64,000 nucleotides of DNA from Nitrosotalea sp. (GTDB lineage: Archaea; Thermoproteota; Nitrososphaeria; Nitrososphaerales; Nitrosopumilaceae), in the NCBI GenBank assembly GCA_023252235.1, contig JAHEXH010000001.1:3578-67577 (forward strand), written 5' to 3'. A model generated the notes under the pieces. It did no database searches and was not told where the DNA came from. It was given only the letters and a program-made list of their open reading frames with translations. A program made the position numbers and the translations under genes. Shown piece after piece: positions 41,418-51,815 of the stretch; positions within the stretch are counted from its first letter, which is position 1; every line of letters starts with the position of its first letter.

Positions 41418-43476
41418 AATTTCTACTACGAAGTTTTTTACAAAAAGATTCGCAGTGAAAGTTGTAATCCAAATTTTAATTGTAATGCTTTTTGTACCTA
41501 ATATTGTTTCAACTTTTGATGTATTTGGACAAGTAGACTCAAGGGATTGTTTTGCACCTCTTACTACCATTCTTGACTCAAGTTATTCCGGTCCTGTGAT
41601 TGTAGATTCGTATTGGGTAGATCAAGGAACATCTTCTACTATTGATGCTACATCTAATAATCCAATCAAAAAAGAAATAGGTCCAGGAGAAGGACCATCT
41701 GTTTTTGCAGTAGTCCTTAACAATAGGGGAAATATTCCAATAACATCAATTACTGCTTTTCTTAATCTTCCATCAGGCTTTACACCTACAGGTGAAAGCA
41801 TGAATCCTCAATTGCTTCAAAAGTATTCACAAGTATCTAGAGTTACAGATAATCCTGCAGTGGGAAACTACTATGGTACAGTGCAACCTGGGGCTTCATT
41901 TACCATATACTTTAACGTAAATGTGTCACCCTCAGCCAAAGTGGGCACTTTTTCCACAACACTTGTAGCAAATTATGCTCAGACGGGGGTAATTGCACAA
42001 CAGTGTTCTTCTGCACTACTTAACGTTCCATTTGTACTTCCTGGTAAGGTGGTATTGGATGCATCAACTGCAACTGCAGAAATCCCACCTCAGACCCAAA
42101 GCTCAGTATCTATAGTGATTGAAAACAAGGGCTCTGCCGATGCAACAGGAGTAGTTGCAACAATTGCAAATCTTGGATCTTCTAAGGGCGCCTCGGGGAG
42201 TTCTAGCAATGGAGGATCTCTTGTGTTACAATCAACTACTACACAGCTTGTTAATTTGGGATCCAATACTTTCAACATTGGAACTATTCACGCAAAATCA
42301 AAAGCTGTGATAAGTACAATCATTTATCCAAGTAGTGCCGCAAGTGGTTCTACTCAAGAGGTGCAACTTCAGATATCTTATCAAAATGCTTGGGGTAAAC
42401 TTTCAAGCACCACTATTAGTACCGGACTTGTTATTACTCCAAACCCCCCGCAATCAATCAGTCTATCATATCTTGGAAATACTACAACTCCTAAAATTAC
42501 TGCGGGAAATTTAGACACTCTTAATTTTGCTGTTGCAAATAATAGTACTGATACAATGGCAAATATCATAATATCACTTGTCCCACAATCAACTTCTGTT
42601 TCTATAGTTGGGCCATCTACTTGGACAATACCGAATATGCAATCTGGAGATAGGCAAGTACTCTCAACCAAGGTATATGCAGCAAATGCATTGATTAGTA
42701 CTCCTACCTCTTTTACGTTGACTGCAAATTATGTCTCAAAGGGACAATCACAGACAAACTCTCTTACTTTGGGAACCTTTGTTGTTGGTAATATCAAACT
42801 CCAGATTTATGATCTATCGGTAAGTTCTTCAGGTGGAACTCCTGGCATTACAGGTAATCTGCTAAATCAAGGTAGTACAACTGGATTGTATACTACCGTA
42901 CAGCTTGCTCCTTCACCACTTTTGGATGCAATGAGATCTGCACGGCTTGCAAATTCAACAAATAATCAAAATGAACAATCTCCCCAACAACAAGCAGCAG
43001 CACAAACTGATCAAAATCCACAAAGACAGGGTGGTCAAGGATTCTCAGGACAAGGTGGTGGTGGACAAAGAGGCTCAACTCAGCAATTCATAGGGGATCT
43101 CTCGCCTGATTCACCAATCCCATTTAGCGTACCTGTTAGAGGACTAAATTCTTTATCTCCTGGAATGTATAAGGTAGCATTCAAGGTAACATATGCAGAT
43201 GACTTGAAAGATTTCCATAGTATAATTCTGAATGGCACGGTCAACATATCTGGTAAAAATTCACAATCTGGTAATACTGTAAGTGAACCTCCATCAATTT
43301 TCAAGCAGATATCGTTACCGATAGTTATTGGCATCATAATCGTAATCGTAGCAGTGGTAGTTTTTCTAATGAAAAGAAAAAGATCAAAAAATAAGAAATT
43401 AAAATTAGTAGCACAAGGTGATAATGATATAGTCTCAATATTTGACGGTACTAAAAAGAAAGAAAATGAATCCTAA
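41404..43476 (+). CDS. large extracellular protein with N- and C-terminal membrane helices (transport accessory, COG1361-like)
   Basis: A 690-aa protein. Residues about 17-40 are a membrane helix or signal anchor; residues 45-510 are beta-rich repeats resembling archaeal COG1361/NPCBM-associated domains (V-F-A-V-V-L-N-N-R-G-N-I-P-I, V-I-E-N-K-G-S-A-D-A and similar). Residues about 515-560 are a Gln/Gly-rich linker. A C-terminal helix (residues about 640-660) ends in a Lys/Arg-rich tail. It overlaps the ATPase gene and the permease gene. It probably works like a periplasmic adaptor of MacB systems but extends outside the cell. Confidence 0.8.
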   Translation: MSSIRISTTKFFTKRFAVKVVIQILIVMLFVPNIVSTFDVFGQVDSRDCFAPLTTILDSSYSGPVIVDSYWVDQGTSSTIDATSNNPIKKEIGPGEGPSVFAVVLNNRGNIPITSITAFLNLPSGFTPTGESMNPQLLQKYSQVSRVTDNPAVGNYYGTVQPGASFTIYFNVNVSPSAKVGTFSTTLVANYAQTGVIAQQCSSALLNVPFVLPGKVVLDASTATAEIPPQTQSSVSIVIENKGSADATGVVATIANLGSSKGASGSSSNGGSLVLQSTTTQLVNLGSNTFNIGTIHAKSKAVISTIIYPSSAASGSTQEVQLQISYQNAWGKLSSTTISTGLVITPNPPQSISLSYLGNTTTPKITAGNLDTLNFAVANNSTDTMANIIISLVPQSTSVSIVGPSTWTIPNMQSGDRQVLSTKVYAANALISTPTSFTLTANYVSKGQSQTNSLTLGTFVVGNIKLQIYDLSVSSSGGTPGITGNLLNQGSTTGLYTTVQLAPSPLLDAMRSARLANSTNNQNEQSPQQQAAAQTDQNPQRQGGQGFSGQGGGGQRGSTQQFIGDLSPDSPIPFSVPVRGLNSLSPGMYKVAFKVTYADDLKDFHSIILNGTVNISGKNSQSGNTVSEPPSIFKQISLPIVIGIIIVIVAVVVFLMKRKRSKNKKLKLVAQGDNDIVSIFDGTKKKENES

Positions 43477-44710
43477 AGATCTTTTTTTATTGTCATTTGA
43501 GGCATTAGTTGACAGAAAAGTACGAACATTGCTTACTATTTTGATGGTTGTTCTTGGGAGCAGTCTTGTTGTTGTATTGAATGGTCTTAGTGCGGGTCAG
43601 GCGGCATTCTTGGAAAAACAATTTAACACATTGGCAGCCAATGTTATTTTTGTAGGGAGTGGACAACGTTCACTTAGCTCATTTGCAACTTCATCAAGTA
43701 ATTCATTGATAATCAACAATGTTGTTTTAGGAAAAATAAAATCTCTTTCGAATGTGGGAGATGCTATACCAGAGTATACTGGTTCTGCACAGGTAAACTC
43801 TCAGGGAAACACTCAACGAGTCACAATCACTTCCATTGATCCTACGAAATTAACTGAAGAACTACCAAACCTTGAATATGTTGATGGTTCAACCGTAAAA
43901 CCAAACGATCGTTCATCAGCCATTGTAGGAGATACAGTAGTAAACCCACCTGGTGCATCCAGTTCTTTTGTTACGCTTGGACAAACGATCAAGGCAACAG
44001 CAACTTATTCTGATTCTAGTGGCAAGTCTGTAACAATAATGAAAAATTTCATAGTTTCAGGAATAATGAAACCATCTGGCAATAATGGGATCGATCGTTC
44101 GATTATCGTAAATCTTGATGCTGGCAATGAATTATTACATAAACTAAACAAGTATGATCAGGTAATAGTTGTCGCAACAACTCCTGATGATGTTGATACA
44201 GTACAACAGGAATTGACAAGCCAGTTTGGAAAAACTCTTGGAGTGACAACCCCCAAGGCTCTCATGGCAGTTAGAGTACAGGCTGCCAGTGGAAACGCTG
44301 CTTTTATTCTGATGGTTGGAATTATTGCACTTGTTGTAGGGGCAGTTGGTATTGTTACCACTCTATACAATTCCGTTACAGAAAGAATTCGGGAGATAGG
44401 TACCATGAAAGCAATAGGGGCCCAGAATGCTGAAATCCTTGCACTCTTTTTAGTTGAGGCTGCCTTGATTGGGATAATTGGAGCTTCATTAGGACTAATA
44501 ATAGGAATAGGTGGAGGTTATGTCATGAGTATAGTGACAACAACTTTTCCTGCAGGAGGAGGCCAACCTATTCACATACCTCCAATCTTTGCTCCTGCGG
44601 ATTTGCTTAAAGTCTGGTTGCTTTCTTTGGGGCTCAGTGTTTTAGCAGGAATGTATCCTGCATGGAAGGCATCAAAGTTGTCTCCAATGGTTGCATTAAG
44701 ACGTGAATAG
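43466..44710 (+). CDS. ABC transporter permease (MacB/FtsX-like)
   Basis: About 414 aa from ATG 43466, which overlaps the adaptor stop (43474-43476); a GTG-type frame from 43442 is less likely. One N-terminal helix, a large outer domain (residues about 40-280), then three helices at the C-terminus with V-T-E-R-I-R-E-I-G-T-M-K-A-I-G-A, the coupling helix of MacB/FtsX permeases. Ends P-M-V-A-L-R-R-E. With the ATPase and adaptor it forms one operon. Confidence 0.92.
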   Translation: MNPKDLFLLSFEALVDRKVRTLLTILMVVLGSSLVVVLNGLSAGQAAFLEKQFNTLAANVIFVGSGQRSLSSFATSSSNSLIINNVVLGKIKSLSNVGDAIPEYTGSAQVNSQGNTQRVTITSIDPTKLTEELPNLEYVDGSTVKPNDRSSAIVGDTVVNPPGASSSFVTLGQTIKATATYSDSSGKSVTIMKNFIVSGIMKPSGNNGIDRSIIVNLDAGNELLHKLNKYDQVIVVATTPDDVDTVQQELTSQFGKTLGVTTPKALMAVRVQAASGNAAFILMVGIIALVVGAVGIVTTLYNSVTERIREIGTMKAIGAQNAEILALFLVEAALIGIIGASLGLIIGIGGGYVMSIVTTTFPAGGGQPIHIPPIFAPADLLKVWLLSLGLSVLAGMYPAWKASKLSPMVALRRE

Positions 44711-44830
44711 ATTTTTCATTTTTTTAAAAATTTGTATTGTAAATAATTGTTATCGGTTGTAATCACACAATATTGAAATTAGCGTGAATAGTGCGTTTGC
44801 CTATTATGAGAATAAATGGGGTGAGTATAT

Positions 44831-46165
44831 TTGGAACCGCTTGAATTTTGTGATATTTGCTTTCAGAAAGGGAAACCTAATCTATGTGAAACCTATAAAA
44901 ATACATTTACAAAAATTAATCCATTACAATTCTCGCAGAAATCTAGATTGGATAAACTTCTCAATAGGCTCGAGATAAGGCCGCGTTCGGTGGAAAAACG
45001 TTGGACATTGGTTGTTGATTCTTCCAAACGTAAGGAATTTCTTGATTCATTGTGGGGAGTAAATGCTACAGTCCATACTCTAGAAGATCATGTCAAAACT
45101 ATAACAAGATTGTACAAACCAGAAGTAAGAAAACTCGGGGGAGAAAAACAAGTCGAACTTTCAAGTCCTGAATCTTGGGAAGTGTTTGATCCTAAATCAA
45201 GAGATTGGGCTCCACTAAAAGTTGAAACAAAAAAAGAAAAGTTCTTTGCTAAAGTAAATCTTGGTAACGTGCTCAAATGCTCAAGTTTTGAAGGAACAAC
45301 ATATTTTCGTACTTATCTAAATGATGATACTCCAATGCTTGCACCTATGGAGAAACGTGCAGTATACAACATTGTTTCTACCATAGCTGAACCAATCATA
45401 GCTACTTGGAAATCTGATGGTGAAGGTCAACGTGGTTTTATCGAATATGATCAGTTACCCAACATCCCAGATGAAATTTTCAACGTTTTACGAAGGCTGG
45501 CAACTGTAGACAAAAGAGTTTCTGATACCATGATATTTGAAAATAATGACTTTGAGTTGGTAAAGACAGTATTAGGCTGCATTAAGATTGATCTGGTGAA
45601 ATCCTCTGAGACAATAACTATTCTATCTGATAAAAAATCTGATACTCCTATACCTCTTGAAGAGATACAAAAGGAACGCCTTCAAGTCATGTTGGATATT
45701 GTTAAAGAAATGGGTGGTAAAATTGAAACTGAGAAAGACAGCCTTACTATTTCGGGTACTCGTGGTTTGGTCAAGATAATATTTGTAGATAATGACAAAA
45801 GTGCTCAAGATGGCAACATGGTAAGAATATCTGTATCTGCACTCGAAGATCCTCCTAGATTTATAGAAATTCTATTTATGATCAAAAAAAGATTGGGTCT
45901 CCTTGATTTACCACTTGAAAATGTGCTGAGTCAACATTGGCCAATCATATCTGATAATGATTTGCAATATGTAATACAGACTGCAATTTCATGGTGGTCA
46001 AACAATCAAGTTTTGGCCACAAAAATTATTGGTGATAGAGAAAAATTTGATAAAGTAAAAGAATGGAATAATAAAATTAAGCAAGGAAAAATTCGTTCAA
46101 CCCTTGATACCATAACCCTGGGGAAGATAATCAAGCAAAAAGAATCTAGTATTGTTCTAAAATAA
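44831..46165 (+). CDS. conserved thaumarchaeal hypothetical protein
   Basis: A 444-aa soluble protein, start TTG 44831, with an N-terminal C-D-I-C-F and L-C-E-T that could form a small metal site. Residues 50-230 are mixed alpha/beta and contain the tract S-S-F-E-G-T-T-Y-F-R-T. No recognised family. A shorter frame (44784-44978) overlaps it and looks non-coding. It stands alone after the ABC operon and is convergent with the PiT gene. Confidence 0.75.
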   Translation: MEPLEFCDICFQKGKPNLCETYKNTFTKINPLQFSQKSRLDKLLNRLEIRPRSVEKRWTLVVDSSKRKEFLDSLWGVNATVHTLEDHVKTITRLYKPEVRKLGGEKQVELSSPESWEVFDPKSRDWAPLKVETKKEKFFAKVNLGNVLKCSSFEGTTYFRTYLNDDTPMLAPMEKRAVYNIVSTIAEPIIATWKSDGEGQRGFIEYDQLPNIPDEIFNVLRRLATVDKRVSDTMIFENNDFELVKTVLGCIKIDLVKSSETITILSDKKSDTPIPLEEIQKERLQVMLDIVKEMGGKIETEKDSLTISGTRGLVKIIFVDNDKSAQDGNMVRISVSALEDPPRFIEILFMIKKRLGLLDLPLENVLSQHWPIISDNDLQYVIQTAISWWSNNQVLATKIIGDREKFDKVKEWNNKIKQGKIRSTLDTITLGKIIKQKESSIVLK

Positions 46166-46207
46166 CCAAAGACGTATCAAATCTCAAGAAGATACTGGAT
46201 TTTCTAA

Positions 46208-47197
46208 TTAATGTGACACCGCTTTTATGAAGAGCATTATGACATATGACACTGCCGCACTAGCTGGGATTGTTATAATCCACGCCCATACGATTCTTTT
46301 TCCTATGCCCCATCTGACTGCTGACATTCTTCTCACTGCTCCTACTCCCATTATACTTCCAGAAATTGCATGAGTGGTACTTGCAGGAATACCGAGCCAT
46401 GCAAGAGTTGCGAGTATGCTAGCTGCGCTTGTTTCTGCAGCAAAACCTTGGTATGGTCTTAACTGAGTGATCTTTACTGCCATTGTCTTTACTATGCGCC
46501 ATCCTCCAAAGAAAGTCCCAAGACTAATGGCTAATGCGGCCATCATGATCACATAATATGGTACACTAAACTTTGTGATTACTCCTTGAGTTAGTAAGAT
46601 CAAAGCTATGATTCCCATTGTTTTCTGACCATCGTTTGCTCCGTGGGTTAAAGAAAAATATGTGGACGAAATCAACTGTAGTTTTCCAAAAGCGGAATTT
46701 ACTGCATGTGGTTTTGCTTTTGCAAATACCATCATTATGACTAATCCAGTTGCAAATGCAGCTGCAAAACCTGCAACAGGTGAGACTAAGATTCCTGTTA
46801 CCACCTTCTGCAATCCATCAAACATTATTGCTTTGGAACCTGCACCTGCTACTCCCGCACCTATGATTCCGCCTATCAATGCATGACTGCTAGATGTAGG
46901 TAGAGCTAGTAACCATGTGATAATGTCCCATACTATGGCACCGGCCAAGGCGCCGATAATTATGTTGAGTGTGACAAAATCTGGATTTATGATTCCTTTT
47001 CCTATTGTCGTAGCTACTGCAACTCCAAAGAGAAATGGACCGATAAAATTGGCAGCAGCCGCCAATGTTACGGCATGAAGGGGTTTTAGGATTCTGGTTC
47101 CTACCACGGTCGCAATCGAGTTTGCAGCATCATGGAATCCGTTGAGAAAATCAAAAACTAGTGCTGCTCCTATTGCTCCTATTGCTAGTTCAATCAT
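46208..47197 (-). CDS. pitA: PiT-family phosphate permease
   Basis: A 329-aa membrane protein with about ten helices. Both PiT signatures are visible: N-G-F-H-D-A-A-N-S-I-A-T-V-V-G-T-R near the N-terminus and G-A-N-D-G-Q-K-T-M-G-I-I-A-L in the second half. It imports phosphate with cations, low-affinity mode. It is 10 bases after the DUF47/PhoU-like gene, its standard partner, on the same strand. Confidence 0.94.
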   Translation of the reverse strand: MIELAIGAIGAALVFDFLNGFHDAANSIATVVGTRILKPLHAVTLAAAANFIGPFLFGVAVATTIGKGIINPDFVTLNIIIGALAGAIVWDIITWLLALPTSSSHALIGGIIGAGVAGAGSKAIMFDGLQKVVTGILVSPVAGFAAAFATGLVIMMVFAKAKPHAVNSAFGKLQLISSTYFSLTHGANDGQKTMGIIALILLTQGVITKFSVPYYVIMMAALAISLGTFFGGWRIVKTMAVKITQLRPYQGFAAETSAASILATLAWLGIPASTTHAISGSIMGVGAVRRMSAVRWGIGKRIVWAWIITIPASAAVSYVIMLFIKAVSH

Positions 47198-47206
47198 GAA
47201 AAATAC

Positions 47207-47839
47207 CTATGTGTATTTGAGAACGATGTCCTCTATAGAATCAGCAACATCAAGACATCTGTCTGAAGCATGTTCCAGTGCCTCATAGGTATCTTTCATC
47301 TTGATTATATTGATAACATCTGTTGTCTCAAACAATTCTGCCATCGCTTTACGATAAATGGTATCGACACTATGTTCTTGTTCATTTACAGTACGACAAT
47401 GTTCGATTATTGATTTATCTGCCTTCACTTTGTTTAATTTTGTAATCATGAAATTGATCTCCTTTGTGGAATTGTGGATCTCTTTTGCTATTTCTAACAT
47501 ATGTGGTGGGGTAGATTTAATTTTGAAACCGATAAGTCTTCCAGATATTCCCTCGATGTAATCAATGATATCGTCAGTCTTTGAGGCAATCCTGGAAATG
47601 TCTTCTCTATCTAATGGGGTTATGAATGTCTTGTTTAGTTCTTCGAAAATAGAATGTGTAAGTATGTCAGCTTCTTTTTCTATTTTTTCAATCTGGGCAT
47701 GAATCTCAATTAATTTATCAAAGTTTGCAAATAGATCAACTAATAGTTTTGCAGACTCTTCTGCTTTGCAAGCAAGATCATTTAATATCGCCATGATCTC
47801 TTTATCGTTTGATTTTATCCAAGACAACCATTGTGCCAT
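47207..47839 (-). CDS. PhoU-like DUF47 protein (Pit accessory protein)
   Basis: A 210-aa helical protein of the DUF47/TIGR00153 family, with PhoU-like helical bundles and the acidic E/D-x3-D metal sites (E-K-E-A-D-I-L-T-H, T-D-D-I-I-D-Y). It is encoded just upstream of the PiT gene, and controls or couples the permease. ATG start at 47839; promoter with two palindromes lies upstream. Confidence 0.9.
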   Translation of the reverse strand: MAQWLSWIKSNDKEIMAILNDLACKAEESAKLLVDLFANFDKLIEIHAQIEKIEKEADILTHSIFEELNKTFITPLDREDISRIASKTDDIIDYIEGISGRLIGFKIKSTPPHMLEIAKEIHNSTKEINFMITKLNKVKADKSIIEHCRTVNEQEHSVDTIYRKAMAELFETTDVINIIKMKDTYEALEHASDRCLDVADSIEDIVLKYT

Positions 47840-47874
47840 GTGGTCTGTCTTAAGATTCGTAGATAAATACCTGC

Positions 47875-47904
47875 CCTATATAGGATAAGGCATCTATATA
47901 GATG
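47875..47904. promoter_or_regulatory. palindromic operator candidates upstream of the DUF47-PiT operon
   Basis: CCTATATAGG (47875-47884) and CATCTATATAGATG (47891-47904) are perfect palindromes with a shared CTATATAG core, just upstream of the TATTTATC box of the operon. CTATATAG also occurs at 49041-49048 before pstC. Confidence 0.6.
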
Positions 47905-47932
47905 GAATTGTTGATTTGCCTATTTGATCGAC

Positions 47933-48985
47933 TTATGAAGAAACATTCTCAGAAATCACATCTTGTACTGTTTCATTAATCACGGCTTCGGCGATATCGC
48001 TTGAATACTCAGCAGTTCTACGAATATCCTCCAAGACAAACTTTATGACGCTAGAATATTTTTTTGATTCTTCTAGGCTATCTGTAAACTCTTTTTCTTT
48101 TTCAGATATTCTACGTGCGTTTGACGCAACATTGTCTGCCAAGGCATAATCTCTCTTGTTTAGTGCCAAAATAGAGTCTTCGAAGACTTTGAGCGATTCT
48201 TCACTTAGACGAGTTATCTTTTGTATCAGTGCAGGTTCCAAAGTTGATTTTAAAAATTTTATCCTACTTGCAATTGATACTGCGTGGTCTGCAATCCTCT
48301 CGATTGATTTTACCACTATTCTGTAACTGATACAATCCGATGGTTTTTTGAGTCCGATATCACGAAGGATCTTTTCATGTTCAACTGCAAGTGTTAAATT
48401 TCTGAGTATGTATAGGCTGAATCTGTCTACTTCATCGTCCAAATGTGTAATCTCTTCACCTAACTCTACATCCATTTCTTTTAGAGCATCAATTGCTTGT
48501 CTGTGCATTGTTGATGTGAGTAAAAACATTCTCTTGAGTGCGTCACTTATTGAAAGTTCTGGAAGACTTGTTAACACCTGAATTGTTATTGATTCAGGGG
48601 TAGATTCTACTATTTCAGTTCCTATCATATTCCTCCTTACAAGATCCCTTATTGCTTGTTTGTGTTCTAATTGGATTCTACCTCCCTTTGCATGAATTTC
48701 TATAATTTGATAACCTGCCAAGTACATTGCAATAACTTTTCTCTGAATGGATTCCACACTATCTTTTTGACTAACGATTGTCTTTGATTTTGAAAGTTTT
48801 GGAGCTAAGGAATTAGTTGTTGGTAATATTGAAAGAGATTTGTTGACATTTTTAATTATGGAAACAGGATCCCCCGTTTTTAGTTTCAACTCATCAATCC
48901 ATTTTTTAGGAAGGGATAAAACATATGTAGATCCGCCCACTAGTTGTAACTTTCTAACTTCTCTATCATTTAGTACTTCGGACAA
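47933..48985 (-). CDS. phosphate-regulatory protein: AbrB-type DNA-binding domain fused to PhoU domain
   Basis: A 350-aa protein. Residues 8-55 are a SpoVT/AbrB fold (R-K-L-Q-L-V-G-G-S-T-Y-V-L-S-L-P-K-K-W), and residues about 130-340 are two PhoU helical bundles. Fusions of this type occur as phosphate regulators in archaea. TTG start at 48985. It is divergent from pstC; the shared intergenic region holds AACTAT palindromes that overlap its TATA box. It probably represses or activates the pst and pit operons in response to phosphate. Confidence 0.9.
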   Translation of the reverse strand: MSEVLNDREVRKLQLVGGSTYVLSLPKKWIDELKLKTGDPVSIIKNVNKSLSILPTTNSLAPKLSKSKTIVSQKDSVESIQRKVIAMYLAGYQIIEIHAKGGRIQLEHKQAIRDLVRRNMIGTEIVESTPESITIQVLTSLPELSISDALKRMFLLTSTMHRQAIDALKEMDVELGEEITHLDDEVDRFSLYILRNLTLAVEHEKILRDIGLKKPSDCISYRIVVKSIERIADHAVSIASRIKFLKSTLEPALIQKITRLSEESLKVFEDSILALNKRDYALADNVASNARRISEKEKEFTDSLEESKKYSSVIKFVLEDIRRTAEYSSDIAEAVINETVQDVISENVSS

Positions 48986-49000
48986 TGCATATATTGTATG

Positions 49001-49064
49001 AACTATAGTTAAAGCATTTATCCTCCATTTCTATGTATGTCTATATAGTTCTATATTGAACTAT
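49001..49064. promoter_or_regulatory. repeated AACTAT dyads in the regulator-pstC intergenic region
   Basis: AACTATAGTT (49001-49010) is a perfect palindrome overlapping the minus-strand TATA region. ATAGTTC (49045-49051) and GAACTAT (49058-49064) are perfect 7-bp arms, preceded by CTATATAG (49041-49048). Candidate binding sites for the AbrB-PhoU regulator. Confidence 0.6.
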
Positions 49065-49120
49065 GAGATCTAAGAAATTATGGTCGATCTCATCATATCT
49101 CACTCAATATTACAGTGTGT

Positions 49121-50089
49121 ATGATGACAATTAAAATGAAAAAAGGGTCACCTCACATAGATAAAATTTTCAAGTATATTGCTATAGGTGCAGGCACGTA
49201 TGTTGTCGCACTTGTAGTCATGTTAGTAGTTAATCTCAGTACTGGTTCTGTACAAGTATGGCAGCATGAAGGGATAGGATTTCTTACAGGCTCGGATTGG
49301 AATTCTGTAGAGGGTAGAGAGTCTTATGGAGCATTCCCTTACATAATGGGTACTCTTGTCAATGCTGGAATTGCCATGTTGATCTCAGTACCACTAAGCT
49401 TTGGAATTGCAATGTTCCTATCTGAACTCTCACCAAAATTATTGAGAACTCCCCTTGCAATGGTTGTAGAACTTCTTGCAGCCGTTCCAAGTGTGATATA
49501 TGGATTATGGGGTCTGTATGTTTTTAGAACATATATTCAAGATTGGATTGAGGTTCCACTCCACAATTTATTTGGAGATCAAAGTATAATATTTGCTGGA
49601 ACTCCATTTGGGTTGGATATTCTTACTGCAAGTATAGTTTTAGCTATAATGATAGTTCCTACTATTGCCTCTATTTCAAGAGAAATAATGATAGCAGTTC
49701 CAAACAGTCAACGTGAAGCTGCATATATGCTTGGAGCAACAAAATGGGAGGCTTTTAGACTTGCAGTATTACCGTATTCAAAATCTGGATTAATTGGTGC
49801 AGTAATACTTGGCCTTGGAAGAGCTGTAGGAGAAACTATGGCAGTTACAATGTTGATAGGAAATACAACTGGAGCAGCAGCTATTCCGACCTCGTTATTC
49901 CAACCAAGTCAGACAATGGCTAGTATTATGGCAAATGAATTTGCTGAAGCCTCACAAGGAGGTCTTCATTTGGCGGCTCTAGTTGGTATAGGTTTAATTC
50001 TTTTCATTATTGCTTTTCTTATCAATGTAATTGCACATTTTCTTGTCGCTAAGGTAGTCAAGTCACATGAGGGGGCAGTATTGGCATGA
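49121..50089 (+). CDS. pstC: phosphate ABC transporter permease PstC
   Basis: About 322 aa from ATG 49121 (ATG 49124/49136 and GTG 49115 also in frame). Six membrane helices with the PstC pattern: V-E-L-L-A-A-V-P-S-V-I-Y-G-L-W-G and the cytoplasmic loop R-E-A-A-Y-M-L-G-A-T-K-W-E. It forms the channel with PstA for high-affinity phosphate uptake. It is first in pstC-pstA-pstB-phoU, with a 4-base overlap to pstA. Confidence 0.94.
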   Translation: MMTIKMKKGSPHIDKIFKYIAIGAGTYVVALVVMLVVNLSTGSVQVWQHEGIGFLTGSDWNSVEGRESYGAFPYIMGTLVNAGIAMLISVPLSFGIAMFLSELSPKLLRTPLAMVVELLAAVPSVIYGLWGLYVFRTYIQDWIEVPLHNLFGDQSIIFAGTPFGLDILTASIVLAIMIVPTIASISREIMIAVPNSQREAAYMLGATKWEAFRLAVLPYSKSGLIGAVILGLGRAVGETMAVTMLIGNTTGAAAIPTSLFQPSQTMASIMANEFAEASQGGLHLAALVGIGLILFIIAFLINVIAHFLVAKVVKSHEGAVLA

Positions 50090-51006
50090 TAACTACTGAA
50101 CAGAGAGCTGAATTTAGAAAACATTTCAGATATAATATTGGTAGGAGACTTGTACTGGATAAAATTGTCAAGGGAATAGTCTTTACCTGTGTAGTAGTTG
50201 CCATTGTGCCACTAATAGCTATTTTAGTTAACGTCTTTAGCAATGGTGCTGCTGCATTAACGTGGGATTTTCTTACTCAGATACCTGGAGCCGTAGGAAG
50301 TGATACACCAGGCGGAATTGGTCCTGCAATTCAAGGAACTGTTGTGTTAATTGGATTATCAAGTCTTATTGGAGTACCAATTGGTGTAATGGGCGGAATA
50401 TTTCTCTCAGAATATGGTAACAATAGATATGGCCGAATGATTAGATTTCTTAACGATGTCATTGCAGAATTTCCAACTATCGTAATTGGTGTGTTTGCAT
50501 TTGTTTTAATTGTATTGACTATTGGTAACTTTTCTATGTGGGCTGGATCTTTTGCACTTTCTATTATCATGTTGCCAATTGTAATGCGAACAACTGAAGA
50601 ATCTCTCAAGTTAGTACCTGTTACTTACAGGGAGGCAGGTTATGCTTTAGGAGTTAGAAAATGGCGAGTAATTTTTACAATAGTACTCAGCGGTGCAAGA
50701 AGTGGTCTTGTGACAGGAATTCTACTGGCGGTTGCAAGAATAGCTGGCGAAACAGCCCCTCTAGTATTTACAATTCTTGGTAGTAGTCAATTCATTTCTG
50801 GACTTGATGGACCAATTGACGCACTTCCACTACGAATCTGGAGGTTGTCATCACTCCCATATGATAGTGCTGTGACTCAGGGATGGGGTGCAGCATTTGT
50901 TTTGATAATCATGGTTCTCACTATCAATATTGGTGTAAGGTATATTTTCTTGAGAAATAAAGAAAAGACATTCATAAAATTTAGAAAGCAAGGAATGGTA
51001 TCATGA
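50086..51006 (+). CDS. pstA: phosphate ABC transporter permease PstA
   Basis: A 306-aa permease with six helices and the PstA motifs [11 protein letters not shown] and [12 protein letters not shown]; the coupling loop is [13 protein letters not shown]. Partner of PstC. The ATG overlaps the pstC stop, and its own stop overlaps the pstB start. Confidence 0.94.
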   Translation: MITTEQRAEFRKHFRYNIGRRLVLDKIVKGIVFTCVVVAIVPLIAILVNVFSNGAAALTWDFLTQIPGAVGSDTPGGIGPAIQGTVVLIGLSSLIGVPIGVMGGIFLSEYGNNRYGRMIRFLNDVIAEFPTIVIGVFAFVLIVLTIGNFSMWAGSFALSIIMLPIVMRTTEESLKLVPVTYREAGYALGVRKWRVIFTIVLSGARSGLVTGILLAVARIAGETAPLVFTILGSSQFISGLDGPIDALPLRIWRLSSLPYDSAVTQGWGAAFVLIIMVLTINIGVRYIFLRNKEKTFIKFRKQGMVS

Positions 51007-51812
51007 TGGAAATAATTACAAAAATTCCAACAAAGGGAAATGCCAATGAAGAAATAAAATACAAACTTGTAGCTGAAAATATTTCTGCAAGTTATGATGG
51101 TATAGTAACAGTCAAAAATGTTTCCATGAAATTTAGAGACAGAGCCGTTACTGCTCTAATAGGACCTTCTGGTTGTGGAAAGACGACCTTTCTCAGATGC
51201 TTGAACAGAATGCATGAGCTTACTAAAAATGCTACATTGACAGGAAAAGTTCTGCTTGACGGTGAGGATCTTTATTCTAATAAAGTGGATCCTATGATTA
51301 ACAGACGAAAAATAGGAATGGTATTTCAAAAGCCAAATCCTTTCCCGACCATGTCTATCTATGATAACGTTGCATGCGGTCTAAGACTTAACGGTGTAAA
51401 AGACAAAAATATACTTGACGAGGTAGTAGAAGGATGTCTCAAGATGGCTTCACTTTGGAATGAAGTAAAAGGAGATTTAAAAAAACCCGGAATGAGTCTT
51501 TCAGGAGGGCAGCAACAACGTTTGTGTATTGCTAGAGCACTTGCTATCCAACCAGAAGTTCTTTTAATGGATGAGCCAGCTTCAGCACTTGATCCCATTG
51601 CAACTCAGAAAATTGAAGAGATGATACAAGAGTTAAAGAAAGAATATACGATAATTATTGTAACACATAACATGCAGCAGGCAACAAGGGTATCGGACTA
51701 TACTGGTTTTATGTATCTCGGAGACCTAGTTGAATTTGGAGAGACAAAGCAAATCTTCGAAAATCCTCGAAATGAAATAACTGCAAAATACGTTCAAGGT
51801 CAATTTGGATAG
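51003..51812 (+). CDS. pstB: phosphate ABC transporter ATPase PstB
   Basis: A 269-aa ATPase with Walker [10 protein letters not shown], signature [11 protein letters not shown], Walker [14 protein letters not shown] and H-loop V-T-H-N-M-Q-Q-A. The [13 protein letters not shown] and P-N-P-F-P-M-S-I-Y-D-N-V segments are PstB-specific. Energises PstCA. It is followed 3 bases later by phoU. Confidence 0.96.
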   Translation: MMEIITKIPTKGNANEEIKYKLVAENISASYDGIVTVKNVSMKFRDRAVTALIGPSGCGKTTFLRCLNRMHELTKNATLTGKVLLDGEDLYSNKVDPMINRRKIGMVFQKPNPFPTMSIYDNVACGLRLNGVKDKNILDEVVEGCLKMASLWNEVKGDLKKPGMSLSGGQQQRLCIARALAIQPEVLLMDEPASALDPIATQKIEEMIQELKKEYTIIIVTHNMQQATRVSDYTGFMYLGDLVEFGETKQIFENPRNEITAKYVQGQFG

Positions 51813-51815
51813 ATA

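Noticed and set aside
44784..44978. 64-aa frame overlapping the 444-aa hypothetical protein
   Set aside because: Different frame over the start of a longer conserved gene, no support.
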